Shown: piece after piece, positions 8,804-20,091 of the stretch
Layout of the letters: every line of letters starts with the position of its first letter
Position numbering within the stretch: position 1 is the first letter of the stretch
Source: Alphaproteobacteria bacterium
GTDB taxonomy: Bacteria > Pseudomonadota > Alphaproteobacteria > Sphingomonadales > Emcibacteraceae
Direction: 5' to 3'
Assembly (NCBI GenBank): GCA_020446675.1
Contig: JAGREE010000072.1
Location: 1 to 38,199, forward strand
DNA: 38,199 nt
Position numbers and translations under genes: made by a program
Notes under the pieces: generated by a model
The model's input: the letters and a program-made list of their open reading frames with translations, nothing else
Database searches by the model: none
What the model was told of the DNA's origin: nothing

Positions 8804-9277
8804 ATGAATAAGAAAATTGACATAGGTATAGTGGAAAAAGACCGTCAGGAAATTGCAAACGGATTATCACGCCTTCTTGCAGATACATATACACTTTATC
8901 TGAAGACACATAATTTTCATTGGAATGTGACAGGTCCAATGTTCAACACTTTACATACGATGTTTGAAACCCAGTATACGGAATTGGCTATCGCAGTTGA
9001 TGATATTGCGGAACGCATTCGTGCACTCGGCTTTGCGGCTCCCGGTTCATACGCACAGTTTGCAGAATTGACAAGCATCAAAGAAGAAACATCAACACCG
9101 ACCGCGGAAGAAATGATCAAGCAATTGGTTAAGGACCAGGAAACAGTTGTGCGTACTGCCAGAAGCATTTTCCCGTCCGCCGACAAAGTCAGTGATGAGC
9201 CGACAGCCGATTTGCTGACCCAAAGAATGCAGATACATGAAAAAACAGCCTGGATGCTGCGCTCAATGATCAGCTGA
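8804..9277 (+). CDS. dps: Dps, ferritin-like DNA-protection protein
   Basis: Dps forms a 12-subunit shell that oxidises iron with hydrogen peroxide, stores it, and in some species binds DNA. This 157-residue protein has the inter-subunit ferroxidase residues: His39 in NFHWNV, His51 and Glu55 in HTMFETQ, Asp66 and Glu70 in DDIAERI, with the same spacing as E. coli Dps (His51, His63, Asp78, Glu82). The N-terminal tail is short, with two lysines, so DNA binding is less certain than iron oxidation. It lies 36 bases before katG and is probably co-transcribed with it, under OxyR from the divergent region. Confidence 0.95.
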   Translation: MNKKIDIGIVEKDRQEIANGLSRLLADTYTLYLKTHNFHWNVTGPMFNTLHTMFETQYTELAIAVDDIAERIRALGFAAPGSYAQFAELTSIKEETSTPTAEEMIKQLVKDQETVVRTARSIFPSADKVSDEPTADLLTQRMQIHEKTAWMLRSMIS

Positions 9278-9289
9278 CATGAATGATAA

Positions 9290-11524
<2,235 letters not shown>

Positions 11525-11556
11525 ACTTTAAGGGTATATTTTTAAATAAATAATTT

Positions 11557-11585
11557 GGGCGGGCTTTGATGGCTCGCCCTTTTTT
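11557..11585 (+). terminator. Intrinsic terminator after katG
   Basis: An 8-bp stem, GGGCGGGC (11557-11564) with GCTCGCCC (11572-11579) including one G-U pair, closes a 7-base loop and is followed at once by six T residues (11580-11585). It ends the dps-katG transcript and sits just before the convergent end of xthA. Confidence 0.9.
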
Positions 11586-11592
11586 ATCAATA

Positions 11593-12363
11593 TTAAATAC
11601 TTAACTCGCACCAGACGGGTGTATGGTCGGATGGTTTTTCCTTGCCTCTTGGGGTGCGGTCAATATCACAGTTAAGCAGTTTATCAGCAGCTGTCGGACT
11701 AAGCAGCAGGTGATCAATGCGAACACCGTTATCTTTTTGCCAGGCCCCTGCCTGATAATCCCAATATGTAAAGTGATGACCGCTTGGGTGAAAAACGCGC
11801 AGAGCATCAGTCAGTCCAAGATTAAGAAGAGTGAAAAATTTGTCCCGGGATTCCGGCTGAACGAGGGCATCATTGGCAAAACGGTGCATATCATAACAGT
11901 CTTCATCTTTTGGGCAGACATTATAATCTCCGCCCAATACAAGATCCTCTTCAAGGGAAAGGAGTTCTTTTGCACGCTCAACCAGTCTTTCCATCCAGCC
12001 AATTTTATAATCAAATTTGGGTCCCGGAAACGGGTTGCCGTTGGGTAAATAAATACTGGCAACGCGGACATTTTTTATTGTGGCTTCAATATAACGGGCC
12101 TGATCATCTTCATCATCACCGGGCAAACCGGTCATAACATCTTCTATTGGGTGTTTGGAAAGAATAGCAACGCCATTATAGGTTTTTTGTCCATGGGTGG
12201 CGATGTTATAACCAAGATCCTCGATTTCCATTGCCGGGAAATTTTCATCAAGGCATTTGAGTTCCTGAAGCAGTGCCACATCCGGCTTAAACTCGGCAAG
12301 CCAGTCTGTTACCCGGGGAAGTCTGGCTTTGATCGAGTTTACGTTCCAGGAAGCTATTTTCAT
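11593..12363 (-). CDS. xthA: Exodeoxyribonuclease III (AP endonuclease)
   Basis: This enzyme repairs abasic and oxidised 3' ends in DNA base excision repair. The start at 12363 gives 256 residues beginning MKIASWNVNSIKARL, the standard N-terminus; an upstream in-frame start at 12393 would run into erpA. Family residues are the metal-binding Glu in LLQELKC (about 34), GGDYNVCP in the middle, and the C-terminal SDHTPVW with the catalytic Asp-His pair. The ATG lies 5 bases after the erpA stop and has no strong ribosome site of its own, so translational coupling to erpA is likely. A repair enzyme for oxidative damage beside katG and dps is consistent in theme, but it is on the opposite strand and probably separately regulated. 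Confidence 0.95.
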   Translation of the reverse strand: MKIASWNVNSIKARLPRVTDWLAEFKPDVALLQELKCLDENFPAMEIEDLGYNIATHGQKTYNGVAILSKHPIEDVMTGLPGDDEDDQARYIEATIKNVRVASIYLPNGNPFPGPKFDYKIGWMERLVERAKELLSLEEDLVLGGDYNVCPKDEDCYDMHRFANDALVQPESRDKFFTLLNLGLTDALRVFHPSGHHFTYWDYQAGAWQKDNGVRIDHLLLSPTAADKLLNCDIDRTPRGKEKPSDHTPVWCELSI

Positions 12364-12368
12364 AAATT

Positions 12369-12710
12369 TTATACCGCGAACGAAGAACCGCAACCGCAGG
12401 AAGCAGTGGCATTTGGATTTTTCACAACGAACATCGATCCTGCGAGTTCTTCGGTAAAATCAACTTCTGAGCCCATCAGATACATGATCGAAAGGCCGTC
12501 AACCAGCATGGTGGCGCCGTCACGTTTAACCACAAGGTCGTCGTCTTTCTTATCTTCCACAAGGGCGAAATCATACTGAAAGCCGCTGCAGCCGCCGCCA
12601 TTAATGGAAATGCGGAATTTCAGATTGTCGTTTCCCTGACTTTTAACAAGCGTGTTAATGCGCTTGGCGGCATTCGCACTAAGGGTTACGGGTGAATTAT
12701 CGTTTGTCAT
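12369..12710 (-). CDS. erpA: Iron-sulfur cluster insertion protein ErpA
   Basis: ErpA is an A-type carrier that passes iron-sulfur clusters to apoproteins. The 113-residue protein carries the three cluster-binding cysteines: Cys41 in GGGCSGFQY, and Cys105 and Cys107 in SCGCGSSF. AGGA lies 8 bases before the ATG. It is the first gene of a two-gene unit with xthA and is divergent from dgt. In alphaproteobacteria erpA often sits next to dgt and xthA, so this order supports the assignment. Confidence 0.95.
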   Translation of the reverse strand: MTNDNSPVTLSANAAKRINTLVKSQGNDNLKFRISINGGGCSGFQYDFALVEDKKDDDLVVKRDGATMLVDGLSIMYLMGSEVDFTEELAGSMFVVKNPNATASCGCGSSFAV

Positions 12711-12749
12711 TCTTTATATCCTGAGTATTTGTTCTTATCTGAACATTTT

Positions 12750-12781
12750 ATTATATGTATGTTACCCTAATGAATTGTCAA
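12750..12781 (-). promoter_or_regulatory. Possible erpA promoter
   Basis: Read on the minus strand, TTGACA (12781-12776) matches the -35 consensus exactly and TATAAT (12755-12750) matches the -10 exactly, but the spacer is 20 bases, longer than ideal. The -35 overlaps the opposing dgt -35, so the two promoters may compete for polymerase. Confidence 0.4.
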
Positions 12782-12804
12782 TAGTAACAGAAAATGCGTA
12801 TGAT
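12775..12804 (+). promoter_or_regulatory. Probable dgt-argS promoter
   Basis: TTGTCA (12775-12780) and TATGAT (12799-12804) are separated by 18 bases, each with one mismatch to the sigma-70 consensus. They lie about 40 bases before the dgt ATG and would start the transcript of the downstream run. Confidence 0.5.
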
Positions 12805-12846
12805 AGAAAAAGTTATATAATTTAATATATAGAATATGTGAAATTT

Positions 12847-14046
12847 ATGTCTGAATTTAAAATTTTCTCCCCTGAACCACATTTTGCCCCATATGCTTTA
12901 AATCCGGAAAATGCCCGAGAAAGACTCTACCCGGAGGAGGAGGCAACAACCCGGTCGGCTTTTCAAAGAGACCGGGACAGGATAATTCATTCTGGCGCCT
13001 TTCGCCGACTAATGCATAAAACGCAGGTTTTTGTTCATCATGTTGGCGACTATTACCGGACACGGCTCACCCATTCAATTGAAGTGGCGCAGATTGCGCG
13101 AAGTATTTCAAGGGCTTTGGGGCTAAATGAGGATGTAACGGAAGCATTGGCCCTCGCCCATGACTTTGGTCATACTCCGTTTGGTCATGCCGGGGAAGAT
13201 GCCCTCGACGAAGCCATGAAGCCATATGCCGGGTTTGATCATAATGCACAGTCGCTTAGGGTGGTAACAAAGCTTGAAAACAGATATGCCAATTTTCCCG
13301 GTCTAAATCTGACCTGGGATGTTCTTGAAGGTCTTGCCAAACATAATGGCCCCTTATGCCAGAAGGGCGATTATTCAAATATTCATGTCAATTTTATTGA
13401 ATATAACACTTTACATGACCTTGAGCTTCATACATACGCCAGTCTGGAGGCTCAGGTTGCTGCAATATCAGATGATATTGCCTATAACAGCCATGATGTT
13501 GCTGATGGCGTAAGAGCAGGGCTTTTAAGTTTTGAGCAGTTTGAAGATGTTCCACTTGTCCATGATCACGTGCGTGAGGTAAGGGATAAATATTGCAGAC
13601 TTGACCCTAGCCGGGAACAGCATGAAATAACCCGCAGGATAATAAGCCAGCTTATAAATGATGTCATTAATACGACGAAACATAACCTTAATGAACTTAA
13701 ACCGCAATCGGTGGATGATATAAGACACGCTGGAAAGACCATTGCCAATTTTTCAGATGAGATGAGAAATCAAGATAAAACATTGAAAAAATTTCTAATG
13801 AAGAATATGTATCGTCATTATAAAGTGAACCGCATGTCAAGCAAGGCAAGAAGGGTTGTGAATGAACTCTTTACCCTATACTTAAATGAACCGGATTGTT
13901 TGCCAACAGACTGGCGGCAAGCAACTGAAGGAAAAGAAGAAATAGAAAAAGCCAGATTGGTCGCAGATTTCATAGCCGGAATGACGGATCGATTTGCATT
14001 ACTTGAACATAAAAGATTATATGATACATCGACATTTGAATTATGA
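12847..14046 (+). CDS. dgt: dGTPase-like HD-domain nucleotide triphosphohydrolase
   Basis: This HD-domain enzyme hydrolyses dGTP (or other dNTPs) to the nucleoside and tripolyphosphate, trimming nucleotide pools. It is 399 residues from the ATG at 12847; a GTG three codons upstream (12838) is an alternative, and neither has a clear ribosome site. The HD metal-binding signature is seen as His in [10 protein letters not shown], the pair in [17 protein letters not shown], and an Asp in [11 protein letters not shown]. The N-terminal [20 protein letters not shown] segment is typical of the alphaproteobacterial dGTPase-like group. Its stop overlaps the argS start by 4 bases (ATGA), indicating coupling. 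Confidence 0.95.
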   Translation: MSEFKIFSPEPHFAPYALNPENARERLYPEEEATTRSAFQRDRDRIIHSGAFRRLMHKTQVFVHHVGDYYRTRLTHSIEVAQIARSISRALGLNEDVTEALALAHDFGHTPFGHAGEDALDEAMKPYAGFDHNAQSLRVVTKLENRYANFPGLNLTWDVLEGLAKHNGPLCQKGDYSNIHVNFIEYNTLHDLELHTYASLEAQVAAISDDIAYNSHDVADGVRAGLLSFEQFEDVPLVHDHVREVRDKYCRLDPSREQHEITRRIISQLINDVINTTKHNLNELKPQSVDDIRHAGKTIANFSDEMRNQDKTLKKFLMKNMYRHYKVNRMSSKARRVVNELFTLYLNEPDCLPTDWRQATEGKEEIEKARLVADFIAGMTDRFALLEHKRLYDTSTFEL

Positions 14047-15794
14047 ATATATTTAAAGATTTCCAGAAAAATATTGAGGGTATAATTTTATCCTTGAGTG
14101 AAAGCGGTAAATTACCAAAAGGGTTGGACCTTGGGAATATAACTGCCGAAGCGCCACGTGATGCCAGTCATGGTGATATTGCGACCAATGCTGCCATGGT
14201 GCTTGTAAAACAGGCGAACATGAAACCTCGCGATATTGCAGAGCTGATTGCAGCATCACTTCGTGAAATAGACGATGTTGACAATGTTGAAATTGCCGGT
14301 CCCGGATTTATCAATATTCGCCTAAATGATGCATTTATTCAGAACCAGGTATCAAGCATTATTGAGCAGGGTATTGATTATGGCCGCAGTGACTATGGGA
14401 AAGCCGAAAAAGTCAATGTTGAATATGTGTCCGTTAATCCGACTGGCCCGCTTCATGTTGGACATTGCCGCGGGGCGGTTTTCGGTGACGCCTTGGCCAC
14501 TTTGTTGGATCATGTTGGTTATGATGTGACACGCGAATATTATATTAATGATGCCGGCGGTCAAATCGACGTGCTGGCCCGCTCAACATATATCCGTTAT
14601 CTGGAAGCGCTTGGTGAAAAAATTGACGAAATTCCGGAAGGCCTTTATCCGGGGAAATATCTGATTCCTGTCGGGAAAGCTCTTGCAAAGACGTATGGCG
14701 ATAAATGGAAAGGCAAAGATGAAAGTGTATGGCTTTATACCATAAGAGCATTTGCAACAAATGCCATGATGGGCCTGATCCGTGAGGATTTGGAAACGCT
14801 GGGAATTCGCCATGAAATATTCTTTTCTGAACTGACACTCCATGAAAATGGTGGAATTGATAAAGCTCTTGAGCACTTAAAAGAAAAAGGCCTTATTTAT
14901 ACAGGCGTTCTAGAGGCCCCAAAAGGAAAGTTGCCGGATGATTGGGAAGAGCGTCCGCAGACACTTTTCAAATCGACATTATTTGGAGATGATGTTGACC
15001 GGGCTCTTAAAAAATCGGACGGATCATGGACATATTTTGCCGCTGATGTTGCTTATCATAGCGATAAAGTTGATCGAGGATTTAATAAAATGATCGACGT
15101 TTGGGGGGCAGATCATGGTGGTTATGTCAAACGTGTTCAATCAGCGGTTAAGGCGCTCAGTGATGGGAAAGCTGAACTGGATGTCAGGCTTTGTCAGATG
15201 GTAAAGCTGCTGCGCAGCGGCGATCCTGCAAAAATGTCGAAACGTTCAGGGAATTTTGTTACCCTTCGTGACATTGTTGAAGAAGTCGGTAAGGATGTTG
15301 TGCGCTTTATTATGCTCACTCGTAAAAATGACGCCTCACTTGATTTTGATTTTGCTAAAGTTACGGAACAATCAAAAGATAACCCCGTTTTTTATGTGCA
15401 ATATGGCCATGCCCGTGTCTCTTCCGTACTGAAAAAGGCGGCAGAGGCCTTTTCAGGTATGGATGTTTCCGACAAAGCTTTGATGACCGCAGATCTGAGC
15501 TTGCTTAGTGATGAAAGCGAGTTGCAGCTTATTAAAACAATGGCCAATTGGCCGCGTGTCGTTGAAAGTGCTGCGATCGCCCATGAACCACATAGAATTT
15601 CATACTATCTTTATGATCTGGCATCCGAGTTTCACACGCTTTGGAGTAAAGGGAATGACAGGCTTGATCTGCGCTTTATTATTGATGATAATGAGGCACT
15701 AACGTTTAGCCGTCTGGCAATGATTAAAGCATTTTCAAAAATTATTGCTGCGGGACTAAATATCCTGGGCGTTGAGCCTGTCGAAGAAATGTAA
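14043..15794 (+). CDS. argS: Arginyl-tRNA synthetase
   Basis: This class I synthetase charges tRNA-Arg. It has 583 residues, a normal length. The N-terminal additional domain covers about 1-115; the ATP-binding HIGH-type motif is HVGH at 138-141 in [15 protein letters not shown]; the KMSKS-type loop appears as [12 protein letters not shown] near residue 397; the C-terminal anticodon-binding helical domain ends at LGVEPVEEM. The ATG overlaps the dgt stop, so its translation depends on dgt. An upstream partner that trims nucleotides and a downstream SPOR gene are the usual alphaproteobacterial neighbours. Confidence 0.98.
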   Translation: MNIFKDFQKNIEGIILSLSESGKLPKGLDLGNITAEAPRDASHGDIATNAAMVLVKQANMKPRDIAELIAASLREIDDVDNVEIAGPGFINIRLNDAFIQNQVSSIIEQGIDYGRSDYGKAEKVNVEYVSVNPTGPLHVGHCRGAVFGDALATLLDHVGYDVTREYYINDAGGQIDVLARSTYIRYLEALGEKIDEIPEGLYPGKYLIPVGKALAKTYGDKWKGKDESVWLYTIRAFATNAMMGLIREDLETLGIRHEIFFSELTLHENGGIDKALEHLKEKGLIYTGVLEAPKGKLPDDWEERPQTLFKSTLFGDDVDRALKKSDGSWTYFAADVAYHSDKVDRGFNKMIDVWGADHGGYVKRVQSAVKALSDGKAELDVRLCQMVKLLRSGDPAKMSKRSGNFVTLRDIVEEVGKDVVRFIMLTRKNDASLDFDFAKVTEQSKDNPVFYVQYGHARVSSVLKKAAEAFSGMDVSDKALMTADLSLLSDESELQLIKTMANWPRVVESAAIAHEPHRISYYLYDLASEFHTLWSKGNDRLDLRFIIDDNEALTFSRLAMIKAFSKIIAAGLNILGVEPVEEM

Positions 15795-15810
15795 ATGGTA
15801 ACAAGGGGTT

Positions 15811-16560
15811 ATGAAATTGGCCAAACAAAACTCAGATAACGCATCATGGTTGCGCCCAATCCCTGAGGAATTTACAAGAAAAGGAATGACATCCAAAAGA
15901 AGGATGATTTTGTCAGCCGTGACAGTTGTTGTACTGCTTGGGTTTTGTCTGCTTATCTGGATGAGCTATACATCCGATACAACGGAATTGGGACCCGTAC
16001 CGGTCATTCATGCTGATGGAGCTGTTGTTAAGATAAAACCGGATGAACCGGGAGGGAAGGAAATAAGATTTCAGGATAAGGAAGTCTTTAACAGAGTTGA
16101 TAATATGCCAGCAGAAGAAGTTGATGTCATTGCGTCAAGCTCAGAAATCCCCCTTAAACGTCCGGTAAAACCTGAAGAAGAACAGGTGGCGGAAGAAGCC
16201 CCTGCCAAGGCACCACAAACAGTGGAAAAAGCGGCGGATGAAGCAGATAAAATTGCCCCTGCCGCTGCCGCAGTTCCTGCACCTGTTCCTGTGAAGAAAG
16301 CCGCTCCAACCGGAAATTATATGATACAGATCGGTGCCTTTGCCGAAAAAAGTAAAGCCGAGGCATTTTGGGCAACTGTAAAGAAAAATAACAGTTCAGT
16401 ACTGGCAAATTTATCGCCGGTTTATATGCGTGTTGATCTGGGTGCAAAAGGGGTATTGTACCGTGTTCGTGGTGGTATGATCGATGATCGGAAATCGGCG
16501 GATAATATTTGTACAAAATTGAAGCAGAACAATCAAAATTGTCTGGTGGTAACCAATTAA
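15811..16560 (+). CDS. SPOR-domain inner-membrane protein
   Basis: This is a single-pass membrane protein of 249 residues that probably binds denuded septal peptidoglycan. It has a basic cytoplasmic N-terminus (about 1-30, TSKRR), one membrane segment (about 32-51, MILSAVTVVVLLGFCLLIW), a low-complexity Glu/Ala/Pro/Lys linker (about 105-165), and a C-terminal SPOR domain (about 168-248) with GNYMIQIGAFAEKSKAEAF and LYRVRGGMIDDRKSADNIC. AAGGGG lies just upstream of the ATG. It follows argS by 16 bases and its stop abuts the nagZ ATG, a standard alphaproteobacterial arrangement that points to cell-wall and division work. Confidence 0.9.
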   Translation: MKLAKQNSDNASWLRPIPEEFTRKGMTSKRRMILSAVTVVVLLGFCLLIWMSYTSDTTELGPVPVIHADGAVVKIKPDEPGGKEIRFQDKEVFNRVDNMPAEEVDVIASSSEIPLKRPVKPEEEQVAEEAPAKAPQTVEKAADEADKIAPAAAAVPAPVPVKKAAPTGNYMIQIGAFAEKSKAEAFWATVKKNNSSVLANLSPVYMRVDLGAKGVLYRVRGGMIDDRKSADNICTKLKQNNQNCLVVTN

Positions 16561-17574
16561 ATGTTTCATCCAGTAATCACAGACGTTGAGGGGCTTGAAA
16601 TAAGTGCTGAAGAACGCGCGCTGTTTAAGGAATTCCGACCATACGGGTTTATTTTGTTTCAAAGAAATTGTGATAATCCTGATCAGGTAAAAAAACTTAC
16701 CGATCAGATGAAAGAAATAATTGGCAACCCTGATGCACCCATCCTTATTGATCAGGAAGGGGGAAGAGTTGCCCGACTAAAACCGCCACATTGGCCCAAC
16801 TACCCTGCGGCTGGGGCATATTCAAAACTTTATGATGATAATCCAGAACTGGCGGCGGCCGCTGTTCAGGTCCATGCACGCTTAATTGCCTCTGACCTGC
16901 TTAACGTTGGCGTAAATGTGGATTGTTTCCCGGTGGCAGATATTTTTTATGAAGGGGCCGATAAAGTTATTGGTGACCGCGCCTATGGTGATTATGCGGA
17001 AAAAGTCACCCGATTAGCCCGCGCAGCCGCAGAAGGCATGATCGCCGGAGGGGTTACCCCGGTGATCAAGCATATTCCTGGACATGGCCGCGCAGATGTG
17101 GACAGCCATAAATCATTACCACGAGTGGACACAGCGCTTGATGAACTTAAGAAAACGGATTTTATCCCTTTTAGGAAATTAAATGATTTTCCATGTGCCA
17201 TGACGGCACATGTTATTTATAGCGCCATTGACAGCGAAAAGTGTGCTACCGTATCCAGAAAAATTATAGGGGACATTATCCGCGGTGAAATTGCTTTCAG
17301 AGGGGTGCTTTTTTCTGATGATCTTTCCATGAAGGCACTTAATAAGGCTCCAGAGCAAAACGCACTGGATGCACTTGAAGCGGGTTGTGATCTTGCATTA
17401 CACTGTAACGGGAACCTGGAAGCCCGCCATGCTGTACTTAAAGCGACGATTGATAAGAAGCTGGAAGCAGAAAACAGGCTGGATTATTTCTTTAAAAAGA
17501 AACGAATTTCGAGTGAAATTGACCATGACCAATTATACGACTGGCTTTCGGGCGTTATGAAGGGGTATGAATAA
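16561..17574 (+). CDS. nagZ: Beta-N-acetylhexosaminidase NagZ
   Basis: This cytosolic family 3 glycosidase removes N-acetylglucosamine from muropeptides during peptidoglycan recycling. The 337-residue protein shows the signature KHIPGHGRADVDSHKSLP (170-187), whose Asp181-Ser-His183 supplies the acid/base pair, and GVLFSDDLSMKAL (248-260) with the catalytic Asp at 253-254. IDQEGGRVARL (63-73) is the typical substrate loop. It starts directly after the SPOR gene stop, so the two are almost certainly co-translated. The C-terminus carries a short Lys/Arg-rich extension (FFKKKRISSEIDHD). Confidence 0.96.
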   Translation: MFHPVITDVEGLEISAEERALFKEFRPYGFILFQRNCDNPDQVKKLTDQMKEIIGNPDAPILIDQEGGRVARLKPPHWPNYPAAGAYSKLYDDNPELAAAAVQVHARLIASDLLNVGVNVDCFPVADIFYEGADKVIGDRAYGDYAEKVTRLARAAAEGMIAGGVTPVIKHIPGHGRADVDSHKSLPRVDTALDELKKTDFIPFRKLNDFPCAMTAHVIYSAIDSEKCATVSRKIIGDIIRGEIAFRGVLFSDDLSMKALNKAPEQNALDALEAGCDLALHCNGNLEARHAVLKATIDKKLEAENRLDYFFKKKRISSEIDHDQLYDWLSGVMKGYE

Positions 17575-17576
17575 GT

Positions 17577-18257
17577 ATGGCTGAAACTATTCAAAATCTG
17601 ACCGTTATGGCAATTCCTTTACTGCTGGCAATTACCTTGCACGAAGCAGCTCACGGCTGGGTAGCCTGGAAATTGGGCGATAATACAGCAAAAATGATGG
17701 GGCGGGTGAGCTTCAACCCATTGGTTCATATTGATCCGTTTGGAACAATAATTTTGCCAGCATTATTGATTTTTTCAGGAACAGGTTTTTTATTTGGCTA
17801 CGCTAAGCCGGTACCGGTTAATTTCAGAGCCCTTAATAATCCACGTCGTGACATGGTTTTGGTGGCCTTGGCGGGTCCGGGAGCAAATATATTTTTGTTA
17901 CTGATCGCCGCATTAGCCATGAATTTTATTGGGGCTATTCCGGGTGTTGTCAATGAATGGGTCGGATTAAATCTTTCTTATATGATTTTTATCAATGCCA
18001 TACTTGCCGTATTTAATATGCTTCCGCTGCCGCCGTTGGATGGCGGCCGTGTTGCTGTCGGTATCTTGCCGGATTTCCTTTCCCGTCCTCTTAGTCGGCT
18101 TGAGCCTTATGGAATGCTGATATTAATTATGCTTATATTTATTATTCCGGTTGGTGCAGGTTATCTCGGGTTTAATTTTAATCTGTTTCAACAGCTGATT
18201 AGCCCACCAGTTGAATATATTGTTTCCATCGCCGATCAATTAACTAGGCTGTTTTGA
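17577..18257 (+). CDS. Site-2 protease family (M50) membrane metallopeptidase
   Basis: This is a polytopic zinc peptidase of 226 residues, related to site-2 proteases of the YwhC/Rip3-like compact group. The zinc site HEAAH is at 22-26 in the first membrane segment, and the second motif NMLPLPPLDGGRV (about 147-159) supplies the third ligand Asp. Hydrophobic segments are also visible near 55-75, 95-117 and 175-200. There is no PDZ or CBS domain. The natural substrate in this cluster is not known. It begins 2 bases after nagZ and ends 1 base before scpA, so it is within the same operon. Confidence 0.92.
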   Translation: MAETIQNLTVMAIPLLLAITLHEAAHGWVAWKLGDNTAKMMGRVSFNPLVHIDPFGTIILPALLIFSGTGFLFGYAKPVPVNFRALNNPRRDMVLVALAGPGANIFLLLIAALAMNFIGAIPGVVNEWVGLNLSYMIFINAILAVFNMLPLPPLDGGRVAVGILPDFLSRPLSRLEPYGMLILIMLIFIIPVGAGYLGFNFNLFQQLISPPVEYIVSIADQLTRLF

Positions 18258-18258
18258 T

Positions 18259-19089
18259 ATGAGCGATGATTGGGATAACAATATTGCTGATTTTGAAATG
18301 CCAGATCCGCGGCTTAGTCGTCTGGATGATCTGGATGACGAAGAACGTCTTATTGTCGATATTGAAGGATTTGAAGGTCCGCTTGATGTCCTTTTGGCCT
18401 TATCCCGAACTCAAAAAGTTGATTTAAAGCAGATTTCAATCCTGGAACTGGTTAAACAGTACCTAGAATTTGTAACGAAAGCCAGAGCGTTAAGGCTGGA
18501 ACTGGCGGCCGATTATCTCGTAATGGCGGCATGGCTTGCTTATCTAAAATCACGACTTCTGCTGCCGGAAGAGGAAAGCGAAGACGAACTTTCCGCAGAA
18601 GAATTGGCAGCGCGTTTGACCCATCAGCTTGCCCGGTTAAACGCCATGCGGGAAAGAGCAGCTATTCTGATGTCAAGAAACCAGATGGGGCGAGATGTAT
18701 TTGCGCGCGGGGCACCAGAAGCCGTAATTATTACCCGCTATCATACTTATGAATTAAGTATGTATGAGCTTTTAAAAGCATACGCAGAACATAGGACGAG
18801 AGAGGCTGTTGCCGATATTCAGATATTTAAGCGAAATGTTTATACACTTGATCAGGCGATTGAACGGCTTTCGGACATGTTGGGGCTTGCTCTGGACTGG
18901 ACCAGCCTAGAACAGTTCCTGCCGAGCGGAATTGAAGATGCCCAGCTAATAAAATCAACAAAAGCAAGCATGTTTAGTGCATCACTTGAACTGGCAAAAA
19001 TGGGCAGGGCGGAACTTGAACAAAAGCAGCAATTCGGACCATTATTTATCCGCGGCCGAAAACGGGATCCCAAAGAGGAGGAAAATTAA
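18259..19089 (+). CDS. scpA: Segregation and condensation protein A
   Basis: ScpA is the kleisin subunit that bridges SMC ATPase heads and, with ScpB, condenses and segregates the chromosome. The 276-residue protein starts with an acidic region, then the kleisin N-terminal domain (about 30-110: DIEGFEGPLDVLLALSRTQKVDLKQIS and the LELAADYLVMAAWLAYLKSRLLLP helix) and a C-terminal winged-helix segment (about 190-260). The stop overlaps the scpB ATG by one base (TAATG). smc itself is not in the window. Confidence 0.95.
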   Translation: MSDDWDNNIADFEMPDPRLSRLDDLDDEERLIVDIEGFEGPLDVLLALSRTQKVDLKQISILELVKQYLEFVTKARALRLELAADYLVMAAWLAYLKSRLLLPEEESEDELSAEELAARLTHQLARLNAMRERAAILMSRNQMGRDVFARGAPEAVIITRYHTYELSMYELLKAYAEHRTREAVADIQIFKRNVYTLDQAIERLSDMLGLALDWTSLEQFLPSGIEDAQLIKSTKASMFSASLELAKMGRAELEQKQQFGPLFIRGRKRDPKEEEN

Positions 19090-19721
19090 TGAATCATCAT
19101 GAACAAATGAGAATTTGTGAAGCCCTTTTATTTGCCTCTGACCGGCCACTATCGTCCATTGCATTAGCAGAACAACTGCCGGAAGGCAGCGATGCTCAGG
19201 CGATTCTTGAAGATTTGCAAAAAAAATATAAAGATAGCGGTGTTAATCTTGTCGAGGTCGCAGGCAAATGGATGTTTCAGACAGCGGCTGATCTTGCATT
19301 TCTGCTTAGAAAAGAAGAAGAAAAAGAAAGAAAACTGTCGCGTGCCGCTGTTGAAACTCTGGCAATTATTGCTTACCATCAGCCTGTAACACGGGCAGAG
19401 ATTGAAGAGATTCGTGGGGTCGGGGTCAGCAAGGGAACCATTGATGTATTAATGGAGGCCGTATGGGTAAAACCGGTCGGACGGAGAAGAACACCAGGCA
19501 GACCAATGACTTACGGCACAACTGAAGATTTTCTTGTACAGTTCGGATTAAATAGTGTAAAAGACTTACCTGGTATTTCTGAGCTTAAAGCAGCAGGTTT
19601 TCTTGATAATGTGAACACATCAAGATTGAACCTTTTAAGTGATGAAAAACCGGATGAAGAGCAACCCGACCTGCCGATGGATGATGATGAAAGCAGTTCT
19701 GAGGAGCAGGTAATCTCTTAA
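19089..19721 (+). CDS. scpB: Segregation and condensation protein B
   Basis: ScpB is a dimeric double winged-helix partner of ScpA in the SMC complex. The 210 residues include the first winged helix (about 5-75) and the second with RAAVETLAIIAYHQPVTRAEIEEIRGVGVSKGTIDVL read in parts, and the family-typical GRRRTPGRP and YGTTEDFLVQFGL motifs. The C-terminus is an acidic tail (DEEQPDLPMDDDESSSEEQ). Its ATG shares a base with the scpA stop, so expression is coupled. A central Lys/Glu-rich stretch (LRKEEEKERKL) gives an A-rich DNA run. Confidence 0.95.
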   Translation: MNHHEQMRICEALLFASDRPLSSIALAEQLPEGSDAQAILEDLQKKYKDSGVNLVEVAGKWMFQTAADLAFLLRKEEEKERKLSRAAVETLAIIAYHQPVTRAEIEEIRGVGVSKGTIDVLMEAVWVKPVGRRRTPGRPMTYGTTEDFLVQFGLNSVKDLPGISELKAAGFLDNVNTSRLNLLSDEKPDEEQPDLPMDDDESSSEEQVIS

Positions 19722-19749
19722 AAAATATATTTCTATTGATTTCCTGCCC

Positions 19750-19764
19750 AAGATCGTCGATCTT
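19750..19764. promoter_or_regulatory. 15-bp perfect palindrome upstream of tatA
   Basis: AAGATCG-T-CGATCTT is a perfect 7-bp inverted repeat around a single base, in the 104-base gap between scpB and tatA. It is short for a terminator, and only a few T residues follow. It could be an operator for a dimeric regulator of tatABC or a weak attenuator. No clear promoter was found beside it. Confidence 0.4.
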
Positions 19765-19825
19765 TTGCGTGAAAATATCTCTGTTTGCATACAGGGTTAA
19801 CTTGAAATATTGAAGGAAAAAGACA

Positions 19826-20062
19826 ATGGGTAACGTAGGAATTTGGCAACTTGTAATTGTCGCCGTCATCGTAGTTTTATTATTCGGCAGAGGAAAAATT
19901 TCCGGCCTTATGGGTGATGTGGCCCAAGGAATCAAAAGCTTTAAAAAAGGTATGGCTGAGGATGATGAGCCAGCTCAAACGGCTGAACAGAAAAATATTG
20001 AACAAAAATCTGAATCTGTTGCTGCAGAGCAGAAAAAACAAACTTCTGAAAAAGCAGATTAA
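19826..20062 (+). CDS. tatA: Twin-arginine translocase subunit TatA
   Basis: TatA oligomers form the transport element for folded proteins carrying twin-arginine signals. The 78-residue protein has the short N-terminal membrane helix (about 6-20, [16 protein letters not shown]), the Phe-Gly hinge at 20-21, the amphipathic helix (about 24-45, [18 protein letters not shown]) and a charged, Glu/Lys/Gln-rich tail. AAGGA lies about 10 bases before the ATG. It is followed by tatB and tatC in the standard order. Confidence 0.95.
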   Translation: MGNVGIWQLVIVAVIVVLLFGRGKISGLMGDVAQGIKSFKKGMAEDDEPAQTAEQKNIEQKSESVAAEQKKQTSEKAD

Positions 20063-20091
20063 TATTATCTAACTACAGGTCGGAATCAAAA

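Noticed and set aside
19300..19335. A-rich Lys/Glu run in scpB as a programmed frameshift site
   Set aside because: The scpB frame runs uninterrupted through it with family motifs on both sides, so no frameshift is needed.
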